Translations under genes and position numbers: made by a program
Notes under the pieces: generated by a model
Told to the model about the DNA's origin: nothing
The model's input: only the letters and a program-made list of their open reading frames with translations
Databases searched by the model: none
Part shown: one piece after another, positions 20,729-28,429 of the stretch
How the letters are laid out: every line of letters begins with the position of its first letter
How positions within the stretch are numbered: the stretch's first letter is position 1
Origin: Anodontia alba
Taxonomy: Eukaryota; Mollusca; Bivalvia; Lucinida; Lucinidae
NCBI GenBank assembly: GCA_964016985.1
Contig: OZ024821.1
Coordinates: 11,892,620 to 11,956,619 of the forward strand
Length of the DNA stretch: 64,000 nucleotides
Reading direction: 5' to 3'

Positions 20729-21152
20729 TTACTCCCAGCCTTATTTGACCTAAAATTTGAACAAGTCCATTTTGCTTCTTATTGACAAGTCTTAACCCTT
20801 AAAATGCCAAGAAAATCTGCATCTGAAAATGTTGTCTGTTTATGTCGTCTGCTGAATATTCTTGCAAACTTTTCAAACCTACATACAGGCAAACAGTGTG
20901 GACCAGGATCAGACTGCTCCTAGAGGAGGAGTCTAATCTGGGTCCACACTATTTGCAAAAATGGCTTTTAAAATCACAAGTGGATGACAAGGCAGACGAC
21001 AATTGTTGTGATTGGCAGTTTAAGGGTTAAACTATGGAATGAGTGACAGTGTAAATCTTATCAGTCACTGCATTATGTGGACTCTGATCTGGGTCTATTC
21101 TGTTTGCAAAGACTTGTCTGTCTGTATATTTAGGTTAAATACAGTATATGTA
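20729..21152. mobile_element. Family C element split by a family G element
   Basis: Left part 20,729-20,791 has CTAAAATTTGAACAAGTCCA and TTCTTATTGACAAGTC. Right part 21,031-21,152 has CTATGGAATGAGTGACAGTG, GACTCTGATCTGGGTCTATT and GGTTAAATACAGTAT. Removing 20,792-21,030 with one TTAA restores the usual family C order. Confidence 0.8.
20792..21030. mobile_element. Family G MITE nested in family C, TTAA duplicated
   Basis: TTAACCCTTAAAATGCCAAG to GGCAGTTTAAGGGTTAA. Core: GGCAAACAGTGTGGACCAGG, a CTCCTAGAGGAGGAG turn and GGGTCCACACTATTTGC. Subterminal GTTGTCTGTTTATGTCGTCT and GCAGACGACAATTGTTG. TTAA stands at both edges against family C sequence, which is what a piggyBac-type insertion leaves. 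Confidence 0.85.
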
Positions 21153-21162
21153 TTTCTTAATG

Positions 21163-21352
21163 CTTAAGCATGTTGGGTAAAAATTTCAGCAGACATTTTG
21201 ATTTTTTTTTTTTTTTCTTTTTTTTCATTTTTCCCAGAAAATAGCCTTTGACATTCCATGCCAAAATGTCAAACCCATTTTCTTGGAAGCTAAGAAAAAG
21301 AAAATAATAGTCAACTGTCATCTGCTGAATTAGCCCAGAGAGAGTAAAGGTT
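21163..21352. mobile_element. Family I element, diverged
   Basis: GCTTAAGCATGTTGGGTAAA, CAGCAGACATTTTGA, CCCAGAAAATAGCCTTTGAC/GTCAAACCCATTTTCTTGG, then CTGTCATCTGCTGAATTAGC and GAGAGAGTAAAGG. The middle CAAATTGTCTCC part is lost. Poly-T 21,206-21,230. Confidence 0.7.
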
Positions 21353-21844
21353 CATATGAAGTTAAAAAGAAAGTATTTTATACTTGCTCCTCTTCTAAAA
21401 TATCTTTCAATCGAGTTCTTTGTACCCATCTATATGTATTGGCATTAATAAACAGTTACTAATAAAAAGAAAAGGTTTAGAAACTTAGAACTAAAGTATT
21501 TTTATTTTTCTTTAAATAACTACCTGTACAGAAGTTTGGAAAAAGAAACTTACATCAGATGATAAATCCATAATTGTTATTTATCTTCGGTAAACTACTT
21601 TCCGAAGTAAATCATTCTAATATCATTGCACTGGTCCCAAAACAGAATTTCTTCCAAATTTTGGAAATTTCCTAGAAATGACATCGTAACAGATCTATTG
21701 GAAGAGCAAAAAATTATAGTGGCATTCATCCCTTAACAAAACAATAGTATTACTTATTAACCCTCAAAGCACTATTCACAATGTTTTGGAGGCCCACTCT
21801 AAAGCCTGTCATACTTACTATACACCAGATGCAACTACGGTATT

Positions 21845-22196
21845 AAAGGCTCTATATCCCTCAAAAAATAGACATTTTATTATCCAAGAAAGGTTAAATA
21901 AATTTATATATGGTATTAATACAATCATAAAATGTGGCACCTAACAGCCTGTAAAATTTCAGTTAGTCTCTCGTTCTTGAAATGAAATGATTTTTCATAA
22001 TATCTCTGAATTACTGTTGCCAACATTAATTCAGAGATACAATAGAAAATCATTTTAATTTTGACCCAGTTCAAAAACCAGAGACAAACTGAAATTTTAC
22101 AGGCTGTCAGATGCCACATTTTATGATAGTTTTAATACTATATATCAATTTATAAAATCTTTCTTGGATTTTCTGAGGAATATGGAGCCTTTAAGA
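21845..22196. mobile_element. 350-bp imperfect palindrome (MITE N)
   Basis: TTAAAGGCTCTATATCCCTC opposite GGAATATGGAGCCTTTAA. Inner paired blocks: CATAAAATGTGGCACCTAAC with TGCCACATTTTATGATAG, CAGCCTGTAAAATTTCAGTT with TGAAATTTTACAGGCTG, and ATCTCTGAATTACTG with AATTCAGAGATAC. The arms pair almost throughout. A TTAA terminus is present on both sides. I saw no second copy here. Minus frame 21,925-22,119 is a shadow. Confidence 0.75.
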
Positions 22197-22709
22197 GCAA
22201 GTGCTCTCATACAGGACGTAACCTACTTTCATACAAACATGCCACTCTTCTTTTAGAAAGTCAGGTGCTGGATTTTACCCACACTAATAAAGAAAGAGTA
22301 CCGGTATATCAAGTTTCAAGCTGTTAACAATTTTGGCACCCGCCTGTCAGTTTTATCAAGATTTTCTGGAGAAAAAAAACAACACACAAATCATTTCCAG
22401 AAATAAAGAAGTAGGAATAGTAGAACCTAAGTATGTCACCCGTTTCTTTCTGAGTAGCACACTGTAGTAAGCACTGGTCTCTTTTAACTTTTTTTTTTCT
22501 TTCGAAGTGTCTTAAACAATTCCCGGTTGCCATTGTCACGTGACTGGAAGTCATGTGATCATTACTTCTCCAGTAAAATGATGACATACAATCTGCAAAA
22601 TATGTGAAAAGGTCATCAAAATTGAGGCAAAATCAAGGAAGTAAGGGCTTCTCAAGTAGGGGTATCCCCTCTTACAGGCCTAATTTACGATTTATGTTGG
22701 GCTCTAAGG
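22197..22709. other. No gene identified
   Basis: A minus-strand frame (22,324-22,587, 87 codons, starting MSSFYWRSNDHMTSS) is open but lysine-rich and unmatched. CACGTGACTGGAAGTCATGTG at 22,537-22,557 is an E-box-like inverted repeat. Nothing else supported. Confidence 0.35.
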
Positions 22710-22868
22710 GTTTACCTTTACAATTCTCTTGGCTAATTCAGTAGACGACAAATTGCTCCACTGGAGACAATTTGTACTTTAAAGATCAAAACCCATTTTC
22801 TGGGAAAAATAAGAAAAATATTTCAGTATGTCATTTGCTGAAAATTTTACCCAGAGTGCTAAGTGTTA
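22710..22868. mobile_element. Family I element, internally deleted
   Basis: TTTACCTTTACAATTCTCTT, GTAGACGACAAATTG, GGAGACAATTTG, AAAACCCATTTTCTGGGAAA, ACCCAGAGTGCTAAGTGTTAA. The left half of the hairpin is missing. Confidence 0.75.
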
Positions 22869-22871
22869 AAC

Positions 22872-23048
22872 ATACAAACTTCCACAATAACCCTTAGTAG
22901 TGGAACAGACAGGCCTTAAGAATGCTACATATGATCAGGTTTTACACTGTTTGCTACTCATCCAGCAATTTCTGCACATCAACTGGTCTTGCTGAGCACT
23001 TCTAAAGAGTACCACAATATATGTTTTTTGGAGAATAAGATAAAAATT
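22872..23048. repeat. Family C fragment joined to family A fragment
   Basis: GGAACAGACAGGCCTTAAGA, GTTTTACACTGTTTGCTACT and CATCCAGCAATTTCTGCACA are family C; TGAGCACTTCTAAAGAGTAC and ATATATGTTTTTTGGAGAAT are a family A right arm. The junction is near 22,988. Confidence 0.6.
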
Positions 23049-23054
23049 CATCCA

Positions 23055-23165
23055 TTTAAGCCTAGTGTCCCATAAAAGGGACATTTGCGAACAGTGTAGA
23101 CACAGATCAGATGCCGCAGAACATGGCATCTGATCAAGGTCTATACTGTTTGCGTTAAGTTCAGA
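23055..23165. repeat. Family C/E core hairpin
   Basis: CCCATAAAAGGGACATTTGC precedes GAACAGTGTAGACACAGATC, ATGCCGCAGAACATGGCAT and GGTCTATACTGTTTGC. The AAAAGGG block before the core is family E-like. Confidence 0.65.
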
Positions 23166-23381
23166 AATTTCAAAAAAACATGTTGATAATAAATACTAAC
23201 CAGATGTATGCCCCTTATGAATGAAATATACCTGTCCAAAGAGTTAAAATAGAAGAATCCACTTGGAATAAATGGGTACAATCTGGATACCCTTCATATC
23301 TCGAGCTCTGGATATATTAGAACGGGTGTATCAGGACAGTAATTTTCTCGACCTCTTCATCAGTCTATATACCCATAGGTC

Positions 23382-23698
23382 CAGATAAGAGGGGTATCCA
23401 GATATTTTTCTTATTTTTCCATGAAAACATATACAGTCAAATCTGTCCTAAAGGCCACCTTATTAAGCTGCTTGATTATCTGCCTTTAAAGGACACTATT
23501 TCAAATCCCATTGAAGGCAAAGAAGTGGAAATCTACCTGTATTAAGCAAGTACCTGTCTTAAGCAACTAGTTTTTGGCTTTCCCATAAGTGCTTGCTTAA
23601 CACAGGTTTGACTGTATTGTGGATACTTATTAGTAGGGCCTTGACGAGAGACTTCTAATGAATAGCCACAATATATGTTTTCATGAGAATTAAGAATA
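23382..23698. repeat. Family A element split by a TA-targeted MITE
   Basis: GGTCCAGATAAGAGGGGTAT, CCAGATATTTTTCTTATTTT, CATGAAAACATA then the insertion, then TTGTGGATACTTATTAG, GAGACTTCTAATGAATAGCC and TATATGTTTTCATGAGAATT. The pearl-like element 6 begins where the right arm should continue. The stretch 23,265-23,381 shows TCTGGATACCC and CTCGAGCTCTGG, possibly an older A copy. Confidence 0.8.
23432..23616. mobile_element. 185-bp Tc1/mariner-type MITE in family A
   Basis: Ends TACAGTCAAATCTGTCCTAA and CTTAACACAGGTTTGACTGTA are inverted repeats with TA at each edge. The host sequence on either side, AAAACATA and TTGTGGATAC, joins to a usual family A string if one TA is removed. TA duplication and CAGT ends are typical of this superfamily. 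The interior has no gene. Confidence 0.8.
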
Positions 23699-24628
23699 AC
23701 AAGAGCTGTCAGCAGACAGCATAGGTCGCCTGGAATGGGGTGATCCTGGAGTGTCAGGGTGCCCTTTAGGACCAGTCTGATCTGGGTCTGCACTGTTTGC
23801 TTAGGCCTATCTGTCCCAATACCTAGAATCATTACAGTAAGAGAAAATGTTATGGCGTTTTAGCTCTTGATAGGATTTCTTGTGCTATGGTTTGGTCATT
23901 TGTTGTCATGAATTTGACATTATCAGGGATCAACTATAAAATTTCTGTGACCTTGACCTTGAGGTCATAGGCATGGGTGGGGGTGATGATGAATAAAACT
24001 TTGGACCTGTATCTATTATCATTCCAAATATGAACCAAATCTATCATATGGTTTGGAAAATATGAGCTCTTAAAACACTTTAATATAAAATTTCTAAGTT
24101 CTTAACTTTAACCTTGAGGCCATGGGCAAGGGCAGTGAGTATTGCAGAATAAAACTTTGGACCTGTATCTATCATCATGTCAAATATGAACAAAATCCAT
24201 CGTATGGTTTAGAAAAAATGGCCTCTTAAAAAACTTTAATATAAAACTTTGAAGTCTGTGACCTTGACCTTGAGGTCATAGGCATGGGCATGGTATTGCT
24301 GAACAAAACTTTGGAACTGTATCTATCATCATCATACCAAATATGAACAAAATCCATCATATAGTTTGGAAAATATGAGCACTTAAAAATCTTTAACATT
24401 AAAAATTTCTAACTCTATGACCTTGACCTGACCTTGACCTTGAGGTAATGGACTGGGGTATTGCTGAATAAAACTTTGGAACTATATCTATCATCATACC
24501 AAATTATATGAACCAAATCTATCAAATGGTCTAGAAAATAAAAGCTCTTAAAAAACTTTAACGTAAATGTGGACTCTGACGCAGACGGTAGTGCAATAGC
24601 TCTTCCTGGACTTTGTCCAGGCGAGCTA
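23698..24628 (+). mobile_element. Pearl-like element 6
   Basis: Starts AACAAGAGCTGTCAGCAGAC and ends GGTAGTGCAATAGCTC...CTTTGTCCAGGCGAGCTAAAAAC with a TCCTGGACTTTGTCCAGG hairpin at the 3' side. Four ~155-bp monomers share CTGTGACCTTGACCTTGAGG, AATAAAACTTTGGACCTGTA and TCTATCATCATACCAAATAT. A family C fragment (CTGATCTGGGTCTGCACTGT at 23,767) lies inside the left part. It interrupts a family A copy. Confidence 0.75.
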
Positions 24629-24635
24629 AAAACAT

Positions 24636-25070
24636 TAAACTATAATACCCTGCCATTATCATGTAGCGGGCAAATAACTCTGTCAAACAGTGATGAAATT
24701 TGCCAATTAGCAATCCCAAACCGGATCTCCTTAATATCAATGCATATGTACCAAGTTTGGTTAAAATCCCTTGACATTTACACAAGTTATTGTTCTGAAA
24801 CAAAATATGGGCGTGTCTTGGGCAGATAACCGTCAAAATCTGACAAAATTTTCCCATTAGCAATCCCAAACCAGCTCCCCAAAATATCAATGCGCATACC
24901 AAGTTTGGTGCAAATCCATTGATGTTTACTCAAGTTATCATCCAGAAACAAAATACCGACAAACCAACATACGACTGATGGATGGATGTATGACTGATGG
25001 ATGGACAGACACACTGACATCCAATGTGAAACCATAATACCCCGCCACTATCGTGTGGCAGGGTATAAAA
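24636..25070 (+). mobile_element. Pearl-like element 7, short
   Basis: Starts TATAATACCCTGCCATTATC and ends CATAATACCCCGCCACTATC...GTGGCAGGGTATAAAAATG. Two ~160-bp monomers share TAGCAATCCCAAACC(G/A)G, CCAAGTTTGGT and TTTACNCAAGTTAT. GATGGATGGA tetranucleotides precede the 3' end. It directly follows element 6. Confidence 0.7.
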
Positions 25071-25164
25071 ATGTCAAAAGTTTTTGAATGAAAAAAGCAC
25101 CTGCTCTGGAGCTATGTACACCTTCATGTGCACAGGCAAACTGAGGACTCCACAGCCTGGCTGG

Positions 25165-25262
25165 ATTGATTAAGTCTGCTGATAAAATTTTCCATGGAAA
25201 ACCAGAAAAATATCACCAATTGGTTGTCTGATGAATTTGCTTGCGAGAATGCAAAAGGTTAA
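25165..25262. repeat. Family I fragment
   Basis: GTCTGCTGATAAAATTTTCC, AAATATCACCAATTGGTTGT, GAGAATGCAAAAGGTTAA. The core hairpin is deleted. GGAGCTATGTACACC at 25,107 is a family A end. Confidence 0.55.
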
Positions 25263-25395
25263 CATTCAAGCCATATTTTCTGAAAACCTTGTCAGAGCTT
25301 GACCAATTTTCAGGCCTCAGAAGTATTTGAAATATACAGGTTTCACTGTACATATGTGAACTTCTCTACAAAAGTTTGGAACATTTCTCACTCAA

Positions 25396-25592
25396 TCACC
25401 ACTCTCAGGGCTATTCAGCAACCGACAAATGGGTGATTCTTTTCTAATTTTTCCAAAAAAAAAACAGGTTTCATGCAAATTGTTTCCACTGGAGAAAATT
25501 TGTATGAAATGTCAAACCTGTTTGCTGGGAAGAATAAGAAAACAATTTCAATGTTGTCTGCTGAAAATTTACCCAGAGTGCTAAGATTTAAG
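25396..25592. mobile_element. Family I element
   Basis: CACCACTCTCAGGGCTATTC, AACCGACAAATGG, AACAGGTTTCATGCAAATTG, TTTCCACTGGAGAAAATTTG, AAATGTCAAACCTGTTTGCT, ATGTTGTCTGCTGAAAATTT, CAGAGTGCTAAGATTTAAG. The terminal TTAA motifs have decayed. Confidence 0.75.
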
Positions 25593-25789
25593 TAAGTGGC
25601 TTCACAATGAACTGCACTATAATTTTCCAAATCCTTAATTGGTAGTTCAAGCAGTCAGTTGCTTTATTATATCACCAATCACCATACTCAGCTACTTTAG
25701 ACAAAATGGCTGATCATTTGGGCAACATCAAGCCAAAAAGTGCCTTCCAACATGTGTAAAATGAACAGATTCAGATTATCTTGTGCATG

Positions 25790-25945
25790 AGCAAAGTATC
25801 ATCCAGGATTTTGCTCTCAATTCATACATTCTGTATAATCCAATGATTCTGTCAGCAGAGAGTGAATGCCCTGATCAGACTGTGTGTGGTCTGGGCCTTC
25901 GCTGTTCACATATGCCTGCAAACATGTTTTCGCACGGTGGTCCAT
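25790..25945. repeat. Family L element, diverged
   Basis: AATCCAATGATTCTGTCAGC, GAATGCCCTGATCAGACTGT, GGTCTGGGCCTTCGCTGTTC, CATATGCCTGCAAACATG and TTTTCGCACGGTGGTCCATT follow the order of the better copy at 54,743. A TTAA at its edge is used by the next element. Confidence 0.65.
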
Positions 25946-26139
25946 TTAACCTTTAGCACTGTCTGAGCAAATTCAACAGACAACTTTTTGAAATGTTTTC
26001 CTTACATTTCCCAGGAAATAGGCTTTGACATTTCAAGCATATAGTGCATGAAATGTCAAAGCCTATTTTCTGGGAAAAGTAAGAAAAATATTTTAAATTG
26101 TCATCTACTGAATGTTTTACCCAGCATGCTAAGCATTAA
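25946..26139. mobile_element. Family I MITE
   Basis: TTAACCTTTAGCACTGTCTG to GCTAAGCATTAAG. Hairpin: TTTCCCAGGAAATAGGCTTTGACATTTCA is mirrored by TGAAATGTCAAAGCCTATTTTCTGGGAAA (each quoted only as the region 26,006-26,080). Subterminal CAACAGACAAC / TTGTCATCTACTG. Confidence 0.8.
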
Positions 26140-26211
26140 GCCACCACATGAGAAAAGCGCCATTACATTATCTACAAATGCATATGTGCAATCTGACTTG
26201 TGACACTGTTC

Positions 26212-26416
26212 ACAATTATCTTTTGTCATGCTGAATAAATTAAGATGCAAATTTTCAGCCAATCAGATTACTTGATCAGATTGTTGATATAAATTCACAA
26301 ACTTAATGGCAAACAGAGCAGATTCAGATCAGTTTGCTTCTTACAATTGATCTGGATCTACACTGTTTGCAAAGGCTGCGTAAGGAAATATCCGGGTTCA
26401 GCAGGACTAGGGTTAA
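26212..26416. mobile_element. Family F TTAA-ended MITE
   Basis: TTGTCATGCTGAATAAATTA, CAGCCAATCAGATTACTTGA, GATATAAATTCACAAACTTA, then core GGCAAACAGAGCAGATTCAG / GATCTGGATCTACACTGTTT, then TATCCGGGTTCAGCAGGACT and AGGGTTAA. The left TTAACCC is mutated to a diverged ATCTTT. Confidence 0.75.
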
Positions 26417-26473
26417 TATCTGCCAGATATAGTAACCATTCTGTAACTGGACAGTGGAAGTCCTGAAGAGTTG

Positions 26474-26669
26474 TTCATAGCAACAGATAAGGCTTTTTTT
26501 TCATTCAAAAAATGCTGATATCTTTCTTATGTCTCAATAAAAACATATGTTGTGGGTACTCATTAGAAGCGCCTCACCGAGGCACTTCTAATGAGTACCC
26601 ACAACATATGTTTTCGTCGAGATATAAGAAAAATATTATGTGGATACCCCCTCTTATCTGTAGCTATGG
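26474..26669. repeat. Family A element, well preserved
   Basis: CATAGCAACAGATAAGGC to CCCTCTTATCTGTAGCTATGG. Hairpin arms meet near 26,578: CATATGTTGTGGGTACTCAT, TAGAAGCGCCTCACCGAGGC, ACTTCTAATGAGTACCCACA. Two different outer arms occur (TTTTTTTCATTCAAAAAATG on the left, ATTATGTGGATACCCCCTCT on the right), so the outer modules are not inverted copies of each other. Confidence 0.85.
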
Positions 26670-26769
26670 TTGTTCATCAAAGCAGGCTGATCAGAACATT
26701 TACTATTCATTCCCAACATTTTCTCATGTACCTGCTGTAGAAAAACAGCTTTTTTATGTAAAATCAATG

Positions 26770-27109
26770 GTATAGACTCAGGCCAGCCTGCATATCTGTG
26801 CAGTATGGCCCAGGTCTTCATTATTTACCTGCATGAAAAAGAGTCCTTGTAAACTTAACTGTGAACAGTGAAGATCATTTGTTAATGTGCTTGCTTGTCT
26901 AATTATTCACAGTTCTAGATAAGAGGCTCCAAACATGGTTCTTATTTCTCCACAAAAATATACCGTATTTGATCTAATTACCACACTGTGTGCTAAGTTT
27001 TTCAAAGTTACTGAAAAACAAAAAGTAGTATTAATCGGTTCCTACTAAGGGCACACTATAAGGGAACATTAGCAGAGGACTTCACGAGGGGCATATTTAA
27101 TGATTCTTA
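26770..27109. other. Decayed family L core and unassigned sequence
   Basis: CAGCCTGCATATCTGTGCAG, CCCAGGTCTTCATTATTTAC at 26,781-26,829 is family L-like. The rest of the interval has no feature; CCGTATTTGATCTAATTACC at 26,963 is a possible family C end. Confidence 0.4.
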
Positions 27110-27125
27110 TGTGATATGAATTCTG

Positions 27126-27360
27126 CTTTTTCTTTATAAAAAGCAAACATGGTGGGTATTCATTTGAATTACCTCAACAAATTTATAAAAGCATATGTTG
27201 TGGATACTCATTTGAATTGCATTGACAAGTCAATGGAATTCAAATGGGAACCCACAACATATGCTCTTATAATAAAAGCATATGTTGTGGGTACTCATTT
27301 GAATTGCATCGACAAGTCGGTGCAATTCAAATGGGAACCTAGAATATATGCTATTAAGTA
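27126..27360. repeat. Two tandem family A-like palindromes
   Basis: Unit 1 (27,186-27,270) and unit 2 (27,275-27,355) each read AAAAGCATATGTTGTGG, ACTCATTTGAATTGCAT, GACAAGTC, CAATTCAAATGGGAACC. The core CATTTGAATTGC replaces CATTAGAAGCGC of other copies. A further half-unit precedes them at 27,140-27,170. Confidence 0.8.
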
Positions 27361-27419
27361 GATCATACATCTTTATTACAGGACTGCAATCTGAAGCCGA
27401 AATTGCTTGACTGCACTTA

Positions 27420-27570
27420 TAGGGATTGGTTGAATGCAGTATGCTGTGGTTACTCATCTGAAGCTCCCCTGTAAAGTGTTTCTACAAAATATCTACAATA
27501 TATGTTTTTCTGGAGAAATAAGAAGCATATCAATATTTTTTTATCAAAAAAAAAAACTGCTTTATCTCAG
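27420..27570. repeat. Family A element, diverged
   Basis: ATGCTGTGGTTACTCATCTG, AAGCTCCCCTGTAAAG, AATATATGTTTTTCTGGAG, AAATAAGAAGCATATC. The central loop lacks the CCTCG turn. Confidence 0.55.
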
Positions 27571-27644
27571 CTCCAGAGAAGAGAGGTTATCAGGAAAATA
27601 TTTTCTTATTTCTCCATATAAATGTATGTTGTGGGGGTTCATTA

Positions 27645-28298
27645 CATCACAAAAACATACAGTATAACCTCAATGGCTCGAACATGGATGGCTCATTTAC
27701 CGTGGATGATTCGAACTCATTTTTCAGTCCCTACAAAATTCTCCCAATAGCTCAAGAAAACAAATATTTAGGGAATTTTTCGTATTTTATCATGGGATTT
27801 GTATGTTGTGTGTACTCATTAGAATTGCCTCATCGAAGCAATTCTAATGAGTATTGCCTCATTGAGGCAATTCTAATGAGTACACTCAACATACAATCAA
27901 TAAGTAGAAAATCGAAAAGATTTCCCTAAATTATCGCTATTTGCTTCCTGAACTGGTGCCATGATTAATCCTCAGTGCCTTCAACTACCCATGTCTCGAA
28001 CAAATTTCCACGGTCCCAAAGACGTTCGAGCCATTGAGGTTCGACTGTACCTATATAATTTTGAGCCTCTTAAGCCCCACTTTTATATAGTAAAACTGGG
28101 GTATTCATTATTTTTCTTATTTCTGCTCAAAAACATAGATTTTGGGTACTCATTGGAACCATCTCGCCAAGGCAGTTCTAACCCACAATCTATGTTTTGA
28201 GCAGAAATATGAAAAATATCAGATTTTTTTTATCTGAAAATTTTCAGATTTTGGAGGTGAAATTTTCAATATATTTGAATAGGCGTGTTTTTGTAATG
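27645..28298 (+). mobile_element. Family B MITE inside family A, itself interrupted
   Basis: Left end CATCACAAAAACATA (27,645-27,659), resuming at 28,050 with CCTATATAATTTTGAGCC and ending AGGCGTGTTTTTGTAATG at 28,298. The gap is a TA-flanked element. The core hairpin is damaged: TACTCATTGGAACCATCTCG opposite GGCAGTTCTAACCCACAATC. Confidence 0.8.
27658..28049. mobile_element. 392-bp TA-targeted MITE inside family B
   Basis: TACAGTATAACCTCAATGGC and GCCATTGAGGTTCGACTGTA are inverted ends with TA at both edges. GGCTCGAAC/GTTCGAGCC continue the repeat. The interior holds another GTACTC-type hairpin at 27,795-27,895 (TATGTTGTGTGTACTCATTA, AATTCTAATGAGTACACTCA) with one extra partial copy of its arm. 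Confidence 0.85.
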
Positions 28299-28429
28299 GA
28301 AGTGCCTCGGCAATGTGCTTCAACTGAGTACCAATAACATATGTTTTGGAGAAATAATAAGAAAAAAATCAACAATTCCTAGTTGAAAAATGCACCTTAA
28401 CTGGAGCTATACTATCTGGACTTATTGAT

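Larger units (their letters stand above)
27575..28400. repeat. Family A element, outermost host of a multi-level nest
   Basis: Left part to 27,644: GGTTATCAGGAAAATATTTT, TATTTCTCCATATAAATG, TATGTTGTGGGGGTTCATTA. Right part from 28,299: GAAGTGCCTCGGCAATGTGC, GAGTACCAATAACATATG, TTTTGGAGAAATAATAAG, CCTTAACTGGAGCTATAC. The two parts join as a normal family A core if 27,645-28,298 is removed. Confidence 0.75.

Noticed and set aside
22537..22557. E-box pair as a regulatory site
   Set aside because: CACGTG and CATGTG are too short and isolated to support without expression data.
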